DNA from: Casuarina equisetifolia
Lineage: Eukaryota; Streptophyta; Magnoliopsida; Fagales; Casuarinaceae
Assembly (NCBI GenBank): GCA_028551475.1
Contig: CM052359.1
Coordinates: 7,007,583-7,071,582, forward strand
Direction of reading: 5' to 3'
Length of the DNA: 64,000 nt
A model generated the notes under the pieces. That model saw nothing but the letters and a program-made list of their open reading frames with translations, had not been told where the DNA came from and ran no database searches. Made by a program: the position numbers and the translations under genes. This document shows positions 1 through 15,401 of the stretch, piece by piece (position 1 is the first letter of the stretch; every line of letters begins with the position of its first letter).

Positions 1-233
1 TAATTCTAAGAAAAAAACCTAATTTGAACTTTTTTTTGTTTTTTCCAAATGGTGATATATGACAAATTTATTAATACTAATAAGGTTAGATGTAATAATC
101 ATACTTTTGATAAGTACAAAGGACATAATATAATCCTAACATTTAAAAAAAATCAATCATTTACATTTTAAGTAATCATACATAAGTAAAATGAAAACAT
201 GAAATACATTGGGCAGTACATTTATGATGCAGT

Positions 234-960
234 ACAACATAACCCAATGGGTCCAGAAGGCTAAGGTTGAAGAGCAACCAAAGAATATTTCATAGCATCT
301 CTACAATCCTTAATATGGGGTTTTTTAAGTAATTGTTGAGTCTTTAATTTCTTAAGTTTACTTTATTATTTGAAAATATTTCCTTTTAATTTGGTTTCCT
401 TAATTGTCTAAGTTTCTAATTTATTTAGGTTTCCATATTTGTCAGATCTCTAATTTGTTTAGAATTCTTTTATTTGTCAGAGTCCAAATTTGTTAAAACT
501 TCCTTAATTTTAAGGATTCTTGATTTATTAGAATTCTTTTAAAATTAAGTTTTAAGGATTACTAATTTACTAAAATCTTTCTAGGGTTAGGTTTAGCTGC
601 CTATTTAAAGGGATCGTTGTTTTAATTGTAAGCAGAGTTGTTTTCCAAAGAATAAAAACTCCAAAGTTATGTGATCATCCTTTATCCAATTATTGTCAGG
701 GATTGGTGGTGGTCCTTGACCGGTGGCGTTGCCTTTAGGTCTTGTAGTTTGTTGACATCTATCTTTTATTTTTATTATTTTTATTTTCATTTTTCCTCCA
801 TTTTTTCCAACCAAACACTCACTTTTCCTACATAAAACAAAAAAAAAATAATAATAATAATTTTTAGTTATTTTCTTAAACCGAGCTCGCTCAAGTCCAC
901 CATATTAAAAATTGTAGAGATGCTATGAAATATTCTTTATGACCCATTAGGTTATGTTGT
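234..960. repeat. Inverted-repeat element (candidate non-autonomous transposon)
   Basis: Two arms face each other. Positions 280-307 and 911-938 are 28-nt perfect reverse complements, and the outer parts 234-253 and 941-960 match at 19 of 20 positions. The left arm carries an extra 26 nt (254-279) where the right arm has only 2 nt. The roughly 600 bp between the arms is AT-rich, with a TATTTAAA stretch near 601 and an AATAAA near 650. I see no coding capacity and no clear target-site duplication. It could be a foldback/MITE-like element or an inverted pair of fragments from a larger repeat. Confidence 0.6.
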
Positions 961-1320
961 GGACTCTCAATTTTTTGATGTTGAAACTTGTGATATTGGG
1001 CTTTAAGTGCATCCGCATCAATTTACTTAACCTTATGGTAGTCTATAATTACTTAATCTTAGGTGATTCTTAACATAAATATCTAAACATGAATGAGGCA
1101 AAGTGCTAAATTAATCAAAAATTATTATATTCTAAATGAAATTACCATAGTTAATGAGACAATCTATTACCACATTTTCTTCCTAATCCACATGATGTAT
1201 ATGTGCTTGTGAATGAAACATAAATAAGCATTGACGTATGACATATTCTAATTTGAACATCTTAGTTCAAAGATTCGTATGGATACAATATTCGTTTATT
1301 ACAATTTTTAAAATCCAAGA

Positions 1321-1328
1321 TATAAAAT
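1321..1328 (+). promoter_or_regulatory. TATA-like box before the Nudix gene
   Basis: TATAAAAT lies 58 nt upstream of the chosen start codon at 1386. An out-of-frame ATG at 1357 would precede the main start if transcription begins close to this box. It is called from position and motif only. Confidence 0.35.
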
Positions 1329-1385
1329 GAAAAGTGAGTAGGGCAATCGCAGTTAAATGCTCCGCATGGTTGTGGTAATTACACC

Positions 1386-4300
1386 ATGGCGCGAGTTGCC
1401 TGCTCGTGTTGTTGTAGCATTTTGTTGCCTTCTTCGTCTACACCTCCAATGGCCTGGACTTGCAATCTTCGACTCTCCCACAAAATTTCTAAATCACTTG
1501 CTTCTTCCCCCGTCGTTTCCAGAGCTCCTCACACTTTTTCGAAGTCGTTTACGGCTTCGTTTCCATCTCGGTCTTCTGCTCGCACTCGAATAAGATCAAA
1601 ATCCACTTCTCTTTCAGTATCCGCCGCTGGAACTTTCACCTGGGACGATGTCGTTCGGATTTCTCAAACCGAAAGCTTTCCAGACGATTCTTCGGATTTT
1701 ACAGGCTTCTTCGAGAGGATCAGAACCTGCAATCGTGGATCAGTTTAGTCCCTCTTCTCCTCTGTCTGGTTCCTCGGAATGTCAAAGCAAAAGAAAGTAG
1801 CATACCTTTTGGCTCAGTTATTTATTTATTTTCATTTTCCTTAAATGTCCAAGCGGTCTGGCTCATTTCTTTGTGAAACCGCGTGCAGGAAAAGCAATCC
1901 GAGTTCCTTCCATTCGCAATCGAGGACCAAAATGTCGGTTATATTCATAATGGGTAAGGAGGAAATCCCTTCGTCCTTTAAGCTCTCTAGTTATTGAATT
2001 GCTCCGTCGCGCGGACTTGTATTGCTGAATCAATTTGGTTGGTACCTATTCGCGAACCTCTGTTAGTAGGTTGATTTGGTATTATGAATTTTTTGCAGTT
2101 TCGCTCACCATTTAAGGAGGTTCCAGGATGTGTTTGTTTTCCTTCAACATAGCTCGTGCGGGGGTCATGTAAGCTTACACCCAATGCTGAGTGCACCGGA
2201 AGATAGGACTAGAGCAGTTGGAGATGTAATCAAGTGCTTGGGAGGAGTGATACCAGGTATACGGAATGAGGTACTGATCGCGATTGAAATTTATTGCCTT
2301 TTTTTTTTTTTTAATGTTTGACTATCAAATGAGTGATAGAAACTCTTTGGAGCCAAGTTACAGTGAGTCAAGATCTTTATGCCATTGACTAACCATATAT
2401 TTTCCTGACTTCAATCAGCTATACCCTGTCACATCGTCATTTGGTGGCCCAATATTTTTTTCGCTTGAACGTGCTGCAGCTCCTTACTTCGGAATAAAGG
2501 TGCGTTTAATGGATTGTGATATCGCTTTTCTTTAGGATGCATTGTTCTCTTGAGACACAGTTGACGCTATTTTCTGTAGTCCTAGCTTTTAGATTGTTTA
2601 TTGAATTTGTTTAGGCTCTCGCAACTTGATTTTGTTCAAGATTCTGGAGTTTTTAAAAAGAGATGCTTTTCTTTAGGCTGCACGCTCTAAATTGAAAAGC
2701 GAACTTAGTGGTAAATACATGGCACCTTTCTGATGCTTTTCTGGTAAGTTTGAGTGGTTACCGTTATTTCATTATCTTTTGTGTCTGTGGATGACAAAAT
2801 TTTCTTAGACTGACCTCAGAAAAGGTTATTCTGTTTTACCTCCTACTTGAGGTGGCACCAACCACATATTATAAGGAATTCCCGTTCCATCGCCCTATCC
2901 AAGAGAACCTGGAAACTGAATTAAGAGCCAACATCCAGGGGGTCACAGTTGGCTAAGAATGTCAGAAGTGTACTGGGAGGAGTGCAAGTGATGAAGGCGA
3001 TGATCAGCTTAGCCAAACTATTTAATGAAACTGAATCATCATATAACAACATAGGATGACTTTCAAATAAAATGAAAAAAAATGTTAACAGAATCAAATA
3101 AGTAATAAAGTAGCAAAAAAAAAATGAAAGCTTCAAATTTTAGCCTCATTACCATCTTCTAAGAAAGGTGAGAGTAGGAAAATTATCAGAAAGTGTGATG
3201 AGTTGTCAGAAAAAGCTTTAACTTTAATATGGAAGGAAATTTCCAATGGAAAAAAAAAAAGGAAAGAAAAATAGGTAGGTAGGAATTGAATAACTAACAA
3301 AACAGCTAGAAAAATAAAAGATGAAAGCTTCAAATAATAGGCTCATTATTATATCCTCAAGAAAGGGAATGGAAGAATGATTGGTAATTGTTAGAGTTTG
3401 TTAAAAGCTTAATTTTCAGTATGGGAGGGGTTTTCCATATAAATTGTTGGGATCTAAGACAGTTGAAGTGTTCTTTCTGGTTGTCTAATGATCTATGATA
3501 TACAAATGTGGCTGAAGCATAGATTTGTGGGATCTGTCAGCATAGATTCGTTGGACAGCAAGAGCAGTTCAGTTGGTAAATAGTCTAAGATAAAAGAGCA
3601 TAAAAGCATGCAAATTAAAACTCAGAAATAAAAGATGTCTTATGTTTTTGTTTAGTGTATGAATATACAAACAGCTCAAAATAAGCTGTTTCCTTCTAAG
3701 TTGAAGATGTTGGGTTGGGTTGGGTTGGAATTCTGACCACTCACTTTCAACTTCTAAGTTCTAGCTTAACTCTAATTGCACCACCAAAAAAAAAAAAAGG
3801 TTAAAGAAAAAAAGTCTGGTTGCGGAGCCAACACCTGTTTAAAGTAGAGAGATGGCCTGTGCACAGGTCATAGGCATTGGTTTGAGTCAGGCTTTGTGGG
3901 TTTTTGGTTCATCCTACCTCCTGATTATCACAAGATAAAAGAATTTAATAGAAAAAAACTAAGACATTGTGGTAAACTCTTTTGTGCACCTCTTGCTTTG
4001 GAATAATTTGTTTCTGTAACTCATCTCAATTCAAGCATCCTTCCCCACTTTGCTTTTTCCCCTCTTTTCATTGTCCGCCAGGGTGTATCACTCTCACCAA
4101 AATAGTGAGATGATTGTTCTTATGGAAATTTTAAATGAGCTCAACATTTAGTACTACTTTGTTTAGCATTTAATATAGTTCTTTGTGAAGCTTAGCGATT
4201 TATCATAAGCTTTCTCTGTATTAGTTTTTTAAGTGAAATAGATATGTTACTGAGCTCTCATATTAAAGATGTTTCGGAATAGATTTCAGCCAAGGGATTT

Positions 4301-6762
4301 TTGAAGATCTGTTAAGATTACAAAGCCAGTTTTTTGTCTGTGCCCAAAAAAAAAAAAAAAATGTAGTGTTTGATCGAATTTATGTCACATCTATGGTTTC
4401 TGCTAATCATGCCAGAAGGATTTAAGACCAATGGGATTCTTCCCTCTATGAACAAGGGTTTGGTGGTGAGGTCATAACAAACCATATGAATGAGCATGAA
4501 TTGTATTTGCCGAAGACATAAAAATGTTTTCTTTTTTCCAGTTTTTCTAATCAGGATGGGGAGCAAATTTTGATTGCAGCTATATAGGTATAACTACTGT
4601 GCTTCTAGACTTGATTATCTTTTGAGTGCTTATGGACTGTGGAACATTCTGACTGATTACATTGGTCCAACTGGCTTTATGGTGAACTTGTGGACGTGAT
4701 TATTACCATCATAGGTGCTCCTCTGTTGTTTGCATCGTTGATTAAAGGTTGCATGGTTAGCAATCACTGAACATACAATACATTTATCAAGTTGAACAAT
4801 ATAAGTTGGCTTCTTTTCTTCCATGCTTTCCCATGTATAGGCTTATGGAGTTCACATGAATGGCTATGTTGAGAGGGACGGGCAGAAACTTTTATGGATT
4901 GGGAAGAGAAGTCAAGAGAAAGCCACTTTTCCCGGAATGCTTGATCATCTAGTTGCTGGAGGACTGGTCAGTAATCACCAAACTATGATTAAGAATCTCA
5001 TCCAAGTGGAATCCTTGCTGTGAATATTTGGAGGTCTATTTTCTTTGTTTTAGAGAGCCAGTCAAGTTGAGCATGGTAGTTCATGCCCAATCCGTAACAA
5101 AAAGAAAAAAAAAAAAAAGAAGAATAAAACTCGTGTGATCAAGCCATTGTCAGCCAATTCACTAGTTCTGTTATGCTCATTAAGAGTCTAAGCCAACCAC
5201 CAATTTCATATTTACATGATGGCAATGTCAGCCTCATGGGATGGCTTGTGGGGAGAATCTTGTGAAGGAATGTGAAGAAGAAGCTGGAATACCAAGATCC
5301 ATTGCTAATGAGTAAGTTTTTAGCATTGAATTATTTTTCCTTGTTACCTAGTGGTGGCAGATGCTCCTCAATAATGCATACTTACGGTTCTCTGCTTCTC
5401 TGACAGAGCTGTCCCAGTAGGTGCTGTTTCCTATATGGACATTGATGGTTATAGATATAAAAGAGACGCTCTGTTTTGTTATGATTTAAAGCTCCCTGAA
5501 AGTTTTAGGCCTGAGAATCAAGGTGAGCCAATTGGAGGACAGCTCTCTGGAATACTTATATCAATTCCTAACCTCAACCTTTGTCATTTTTCTCACTAAT
5601 TTGAGGGCTGCAACATAGTGATGAATCTTTACTTTGAATTGATCTGAAGTGGTTTCTAGATGACTTTATCCCTTTGAAAATGGCTTGTTGCGTGCCAGAT
5701 GGAGAGGTGGATAGCTTCAAGTTGATTCCTGTCGCACATGTAGCAAATGTCATACGGAGGACACAGTTTTTCAAGCCAAATTGCTGTCTTGTCATTATTG
5801 ATTTCTTATTTCGACATGGGTAACTATCCTCTAAATTCTGATGCTCATTTTCTTATCATTGTCAATCATTTGAAGAAGAACCTAAAATACATTCCTTTCT
5901 AAATAATGTGACTGTTAGGGCAAGTGTTCCTACATAACTGTCGCAATATTGCAGCCATTATGATTTTCAGTTGACAACCATACGCCAGAAAAGAAGAGAG
6001 GGGGGAGGGGGGGGGGGGGGGTTGGTTGTTACATGTTGGAATCCACCGTTGATAGATATTGAAATGGACTTCTGCTCCTGTTATCTTACAACTGAGCTTA
6101 CCTCCTAAATTGATTTTATTTCTGAACACTCAACCCCCGGCAACACCCACCACACACGCACTTCCTAAAAGAAAAAAAAAAATCCAAGAAAAAGAAAAAA
6201 GAGGCACTTTCAACTATTAGGTCTATCACTCGAATTATTTACATCCTAATAGTGCAGACTAGGCGTATGCAGTGTGAGTTTCCACTCAATTACTACCTCG
6301 AAATTCTTATGAACCGGATGGAGAGGGCTAAAGATTTGTCCTTCATAATGAATTTTACTAAAGGTTGCTTATCTGCCCTTCAAATATAACTTCAGAAATG
6401 AGGGTTAAGGAGAGTGTGAACTCCAGGATTACCTCCTCTTCTGAAATCTCCAGAACGTAGGAAAAATGTATGATTGAGTGGGGAGAACTACCATCAGTAT
6501 CATTTAATTTTTGTCAACATTTTTCTTATCACTTGTGATTTTTCTCCTGGTTTCGTCAAATCTGTAGCTGCGTAGAATAGCCCTCCAAGAAGCAGCCTAC
6601 TTGTTTCTTGTTCATTGTTACGAGAAACATATCTATTATCTATCGCTTAATTTAATATCATAGACTCTGATTTCTGTCTTCAAACTTTGCAGATTTCTGA
6701 CTCCCGAAAGCTTTGGATACTTGGATCTGCTACAGAGTTTGAGAAGTGGGGATTGCTCCTAA
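1386..6762 (+). CDS. Nudix hydrolase, NUDT20/NUDT24 type, plastid-targeted (9 exons)
   Basis: Coding exons are 1386-1742, 1889-1953, 2099-2270, 2419-2499, 4841-4966, 5232-5311, 5407-5522, 5699-5819 and 6693-6762, giving 395 residues. The first 80 or so residues are Ser/Thr/Arg-rich, as in a chloroplast transit peptide. The DUF4743-type N-terminal region follows from TFTWDDVV (about 84-91), then the Nudix domain from AYGVHMNGYVERDG (226 on). The Nudix helix core is KECEEEAGI (279-287), matching REUXEEXGU with K for R. The position usually held by the upstream Glu of the Nudix box is not Glu. The C terminus LRSGDCS matches the family. Arabidopsis NUDT20 and NUDT24 hydrolyse damaged thiamin diphosphates such as oxothiamin diphosphate, so a thiamin-repair role is inferred by homology. 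Intron 4 (2500-4840) is unusually long. The gene converges on the acyl-CoA hydrolase gene downstream. Confidence 0.93.
3122..3440 (+). repeat. Diverged ~196-bp tandem duplication inside Nudix intron 4
   Basis: Two adjacent units start with ATGAAAGCTTCAAAT at about 3124 and again at about 3321. Both continue through a similar order of motifs (CTCATTA, AAGAAAGG, AGAGT/AGTTTGTT, AAAGCTT, TATGG.AGG, TTTCCA). They are clearly related but well diverged. No coding function is visible. Confidence 0.55.
6001..6021 (+). repeat. Poly-G tract in Nudix intron 8
   Basis: A nearly pure G run interrupted by one A. It is intronic and could form a G-rich structure. Its length is likely to be assembly-sensitive. 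Confidence 0.8.
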
Positions 6763-7516
6763 TGTTACTCTTTCACGCAGTATTTTCTCTTTTTCCCTCA
6801 GTTTAAATTTAATTTTTTGCCTTCTCTTCGGAAGAAAGAAAGGATGTGTTGGGAGAACTCATTGCTTAGCAGCTTTCAGTAAATGGTTGGTTGAAAGCGA
6901 AGATAATTTGGAAAAATGTAAAATGTTTTGCTCTACTTGCTCAGTGACTTGAAAGATATCCAGAAGTCTTTTCCCGGGAAGCGTTTCCACGTGTTGTTTA
7001 GTTGGGACAACAAAAAAAACCGCCGTAGAGCCTTGGTTCCTATTAAAAGCGCCGTCGAAGCGTTTTCTTAGCTCACATGCATCACGAAGTTTTATAAGGC
7101 ATCCTCAGTTAATGCTACAAACACTTAAACTTCGTACGTCAGGGAGCCAGAGGGGAAGGTAGAGTGCGAGTTTGAATGTGGTCATATGATGTAATATGGA
7201 GGCGTAAGGGAAAGCAATCACGTACCTTGGCGGACAAGGAAGCTTCTCCCAAAACCTGCCCTTTAACGAGCGATTCTTGATTCCTCACGATAGATCATAG
7301 AACGATAACATGTTTAGGGACCATTTTCATAGGATTACTACCTCATAAATTATAGCCACCATCGTGGTAGACGAATACCATTTACAAAGTTTAACGGTCT
7401 TTGTTTAGGTAAATGGGATTTATTTTCAAAGCGGAATGTATATTTCAACAGAATCCGTAATCCATCACTACTATTGATGACACAAGGAAAGACTAAGACG
7501 GTTACAACGCAATCCG
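6763..7516. other. Intergenic region between two convergent genes
   Basis: This holds the 3' flanks of the Nudix gene (+) and the acyl-CoA hydrolase gene (-). The base composition is mixed, and I see no coding sequence, RNA gene or repeat in it. Confidence 0.6.
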
Positions 7517-11641
<4,125 letters not shown>

Positions 11642-13438
11642 TGCTTTCCCCCTCCAGAGAGTGAGAAGTGGGAGTGATGAGAGAGAGAAAAAGATAATTT
11701 CACTCTTATTCTCGGCTTTGCCCTGACGGAGTTTTTAAATTACAAGGAGATATGTCTTGTTGGTGACGACCGAAAGGGTATTTTTGTAAAACTGGAGTGA
11801 GCTTAAGGCACGAATGGAATATTGCATGGTGAAAGAGGCTGTGGTGTTTACAAACAATAGCTTCGTTTTGGTCTTTTTTATATTTATACATCAGATTCTT
11901 TTATTTCTTTTCTTAATCCAAATTATCGACGGAAGTGATGTATTCCCCTCACTTCGTCGTCTTCTTTCCACATCCCACGGGAAGAAGGGCACGTTCTATT
12001 GAAGCCTTTGCAACAAAAGTAGCCGAATTTTCTTGTCTACTCTACTGGGGAATTAGAATGATGATACAATAGTAATGAGTATGATGATCTTTGGCACCTA
12101 ATTTGAAGTAATGAAATCCAAGTTACTAAATAATCCTTTGTTTTGTCATTTTAAACAAACCCAAAGACATTCACCCAAGATTGAACACAAGCACAAACAC
12201 ACTATAAAGTGTACATATGTCTTGTGTCAATCTAGTTGTGACACATGTAATAAGAGTAGTTAAAATAGGTGCTTGAGTAATCCAAGAGTGCAACATTACG
12301 AGATTACAAAATGGATCATTACATGTCTGTGAGATACAATTGATATATCATTATGCTTTAGAGAATCTAACATGATTCCATAACATTATATTAGTTACAT
12401 CTAGTTGGTGTTGTTGATGATAGAAAAAATATTACTAAGCATGTCTACGCTTTCTACTTGGATCAAAATATGTTAAGATTATGAAGTTAGTAGGTGGTCA
12501 CTTGGACGTAGAATTTTTCATAATAATTGGGGAAGAAGCCAATGAATATGGGAGTACATAAAGTTTATGAATAATCTCACTTTCCATTTTAGAACTAGCA
12601 TATACATTTTAGATAACATTTTATTTGCTCTTCATAAATAAATGAGTCTTATTACTTAAAAAGGTCCATGGACATTAAACCCCAATAGAAATGATAACTA
12701 TTTAAACTTGTGGACAAAGAAATAAAAGTTGTCGCATAGCAAATTACTTGGAGTTCGGTATTTTGATGATTTTAGTCCCCAAGTGAAAGACTGATGAGTA
12801 AAAAGAAATTGATTTTTTTTTGTTCTATGAGAAGTTTGTGAGAGAGTTCAACTCAAAACCTCTGAGGCTCAAGTGACATGGGTTATCAATTTTATAAATG
12901 TAATAGAAAATTCTGATGTTTTTATGTTTTCTTATGTCTTCATAGTCTTGAGATGTTTTCTTTAATTTTATTTTCTAATAAGGATAACCCTTAACCTTAC
13001 TTAGCGTTTATGACGCCTTCCTTAATTTTGTGTGCTTTACTTGTTTCTTTCCTTCGAGTTACAAGACCAGAGGGGGTGTCATCAAGAATCCTTAAAAATT
13101 CACTGTTGTACACACTTCGAATTTGATGTAAATCCCCCTTAGTAATTCCTTTAGTTTGGTGAGGGCTTGCAAATATGTTAACGACCACCCAAAGTCTTGA
13201 AGGAATTTCTTTCCACCAGTCTGCTTACAAGCAACAAACTTTAATGTAGACAGCCAACAACATATATTCAAAAGCAATTACTACAAGACAACTGAACAAG
13301 TTACACTAATTCATAAGGCTTCAGATGGGGACAACTCAAACTCTTAGAAGACAACATTATGGAAGGCCGAACAACCACCTACCTCCATCCCATGGAGTTA
13401 CCGACAAATTCCAACATCATTGTTACCGTAATGGGTAT
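11642..13438. other. Intergenic region upstream of the hydrolase gene
   Basis: The first few hundred bases should contain the promoter and 5' UTR of the minus-strand hydrolase gene. The remainder to 13438 is AT-rich and forms the 3' flank of DLK2. I recognise no gene, RNA or repeat family here. The short open frames do not look like proteins. Confidence 0.5.
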
Positions 13439-15106
13439 TTATTTGTGACCGCTATCAAAGCCCAGGACACTCCGCAATACATCCAGGAAATGGAGGTGTG
13501 CAGTCAGCTGCGGAAAGTGTCCATCGGTATCTATGATCTCCACAGTCGATTTTGCCTTGATTTTCTTCTGCATGTATGCCGGCACCGAGTTTGGGACGAC
13601 GAAATCACTGGTGGTCTGAATGATTGTGCATGGGGTTATAACCTTGTCGAGAACGTCTCTTTCATCGCTGTAAAATACAGTCTTGGCTAACGGAAGTGCC
13701 ACTTCCGGCCTCATTCTTTTCAAGCAATTCGTAAACTTTTCAACCGAGAGGAGATCCCTCTTGTCCACTGCATGAGCCGCAAAGGCTGCAGTCCACTCCA
13801 GATAGTTGGATTCAATGTTTGAGATGATCTGCTCAATAACCGAGGTCTCGAGCCCGCCGTCATAATCAGCTGTGTTTATGTACCTGCGGCAGTAGCATGA
13901 GAAATTTTTAGATCAACTGTATCAGACCAAATTGCATGAAATTTAGAGGCATATTGAGAATATATCAAATGTTCTGGGGTGAACAGAAATGAGATCTATC
14001 CAATGTTCTGGAGGCGCATTATACAGTAATCCCTGTGTCCCAAAGATTAGATAAAGACGAGTTAGTAAATAAAATATTGGTCTTAAATCTACCGACCTTA
14101 TGGGTTACAGCATATATCAACTATCAAATAGGATAAAATAAAATAAGATAAAGTCGGAGTATGATTGTATTTTCTAACTTAGGTTTTCAGTCTATGGACT
14201 TGGGTTGCCTCTTGTATTCATTTTATGTGAGCGAAAAATTAAAAATCTATGGGCCACGTATAAATACAACAAAGAAGAAGACAGAAGAGCCGGCCAGCAT
14301 CAGGAGAACCGTCTTTTCTGTCCACAAGTTCGATTGGCTCATCGCAGAGGACGGAGTACATCTAATGAGCTTGTTCATTTGCACGGTGAAGAGAGATCCA
14401 GATAGACGTCATAGTTTCATCTCTTCTGGATAAAATCCATATCCTGCAGAACCAGTTACTGTCCAGCCTATATAACTTTTTGGCATCATTTCTCTACTTT
14501 TATCAGTGGTTTTGTACCGAAAGCAAATACCAGGAAGAGGACATGTTGGCAAAGCAGTTGCCTGAATCGTATTCCAGAAGAAGAAAGAAAAGGAAAGATA
14601 ATACATCGCAGCAAAAAGAAACAAATCCTCAATCTTCCCACCAAAGGAGCTATATTTGCAACGAGTATGAGTGAGTGAACCTCCCTCTGAGGAGAAAGCA
14701 AACAAGAAACATTGTGTAAATACCTTGGAGAAGCTCCAACGAGTATGAGCATCTTAAACAGATCGGGTCTTTTGACGGAAGCGATGCATCCAATCATACC
14801 GGACATGGAATGCCCAACAAAGACCACTGATTGAAGGTTTATTTCATCTAGGAGAGCGATCAAGTCGTCGGCAAAAGCATCGTATGTAGAGTACTTGGCT
14901 GGACTGTAAAGGCTCGGATCTTCAACAGAACCAGAAAAAGTCCAGTCGAAAACAAGAACCCTGTAACTTTGAGACAAGCAAGGAAGGATTTTGTCCCAGA
15001 GAGACTGGTCTCCTCCGTACCCATGTGCCAGAACCATTACCTCACTGCCTGAGCCAACGATCTTTGCGTTCATGGCAGACGAGAGGCCCTTGTCTAGCAC
15101 CACCAT
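13439..15106 (-). CDS. DLK2: DLK2 (D14-LIKE 2), alpha/beta-hydrolase of the D14/KAI2 family (2 exons)
   Basis: Exons are 15106-14724 and 13883-13439, giving 275 residues. The single intron interrupts the Arg codon of ASPRY, the position conserved in KAI2 and D14 genes. The catalytic triad is visible: Ser100 in VGHSMSG, Asp221 in TSDFVVP and His250 in DGHFPQL. The sequence FDWTFSGS (residues 53-60) is the DLK2 signature where KAI2 and D14 have a DNMGAG-like motif. MVVLDKGLSSAMNAKIVGSG aligns with the start of Arabidopsis DLK2, so ATG 15106 was chosen. The open frame extends upstream only through a TTG. DLK2 is known as a strongly karrikin/KAI2-induced gene affecting seedling photomorphogenesis. 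Its own ligand and signalling role are not well established. Confidence 0.93.
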
Positions 15107-15193
15107 CTTCGGAACAACAAGAAGGACAACCAAAAATGTTCCAGGGGAAAGATAAAAGCTTAGTTACTGACCTTTGCTGTTGGTTTGCCCTCC

Positions 15194-15201
15194 ATTATAT
15201 A
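15194..15201 (-). promoter_or_regulatory. TATA box of DLK2
   Basis: The minus strand reads TATATAAT, with its near end 88 nt upstream of the DLK2 start codon. Spacing suits a transcript start around 15165. Confidence 0.55.
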
Positions 15202-15394
15202 GAACAAACAGTGGCTCATTAGTAAATAAAACCGGACATCTTTTATTGGAAAGTAAAGGCCATAAATTTGAGACACAATTTCCAAATCTACGTTTATTTA
15301 CTTAACAAGATCAAAGTCAAACTCGGTAGAGCATGTAAATTGGTGTTAAGTTCCGAATTATCCCAAAATCCCATTATTATTCCTGGTTAATTGA

Positions 15395-15400
15395 CACGTG
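15395..15400. promoter_or_regulatory. G-box CACGTG in the DLK2 promoter
   Basis: A palindromic CACGTG inside ACACGTGG lies about 290 nt upstream of the DLK2 start codon. G-boxes are bound by bZIP factors such as HY5 and by bHLH factors such as PIFs. DLK2 is known to be light-responsive, so a regulatory role is plausible but inferred. Confidence 0.45.
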
Positions 15401-15401
15401 G

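Noticed and set aside
3710..3728. Telomere-like TTGGG repeat
   Set aside because: Only about four units, and the motif is not the plant telomere repeat TTTAGGG.
3810..3960. SINE-like segment in the Nudix intron (GGTTTGAGTC resembling a pol III B box, A-rich end)
   Set aside because: The A box is not convincing, there is no TSD, and a single B-box-like match is expected by chance.
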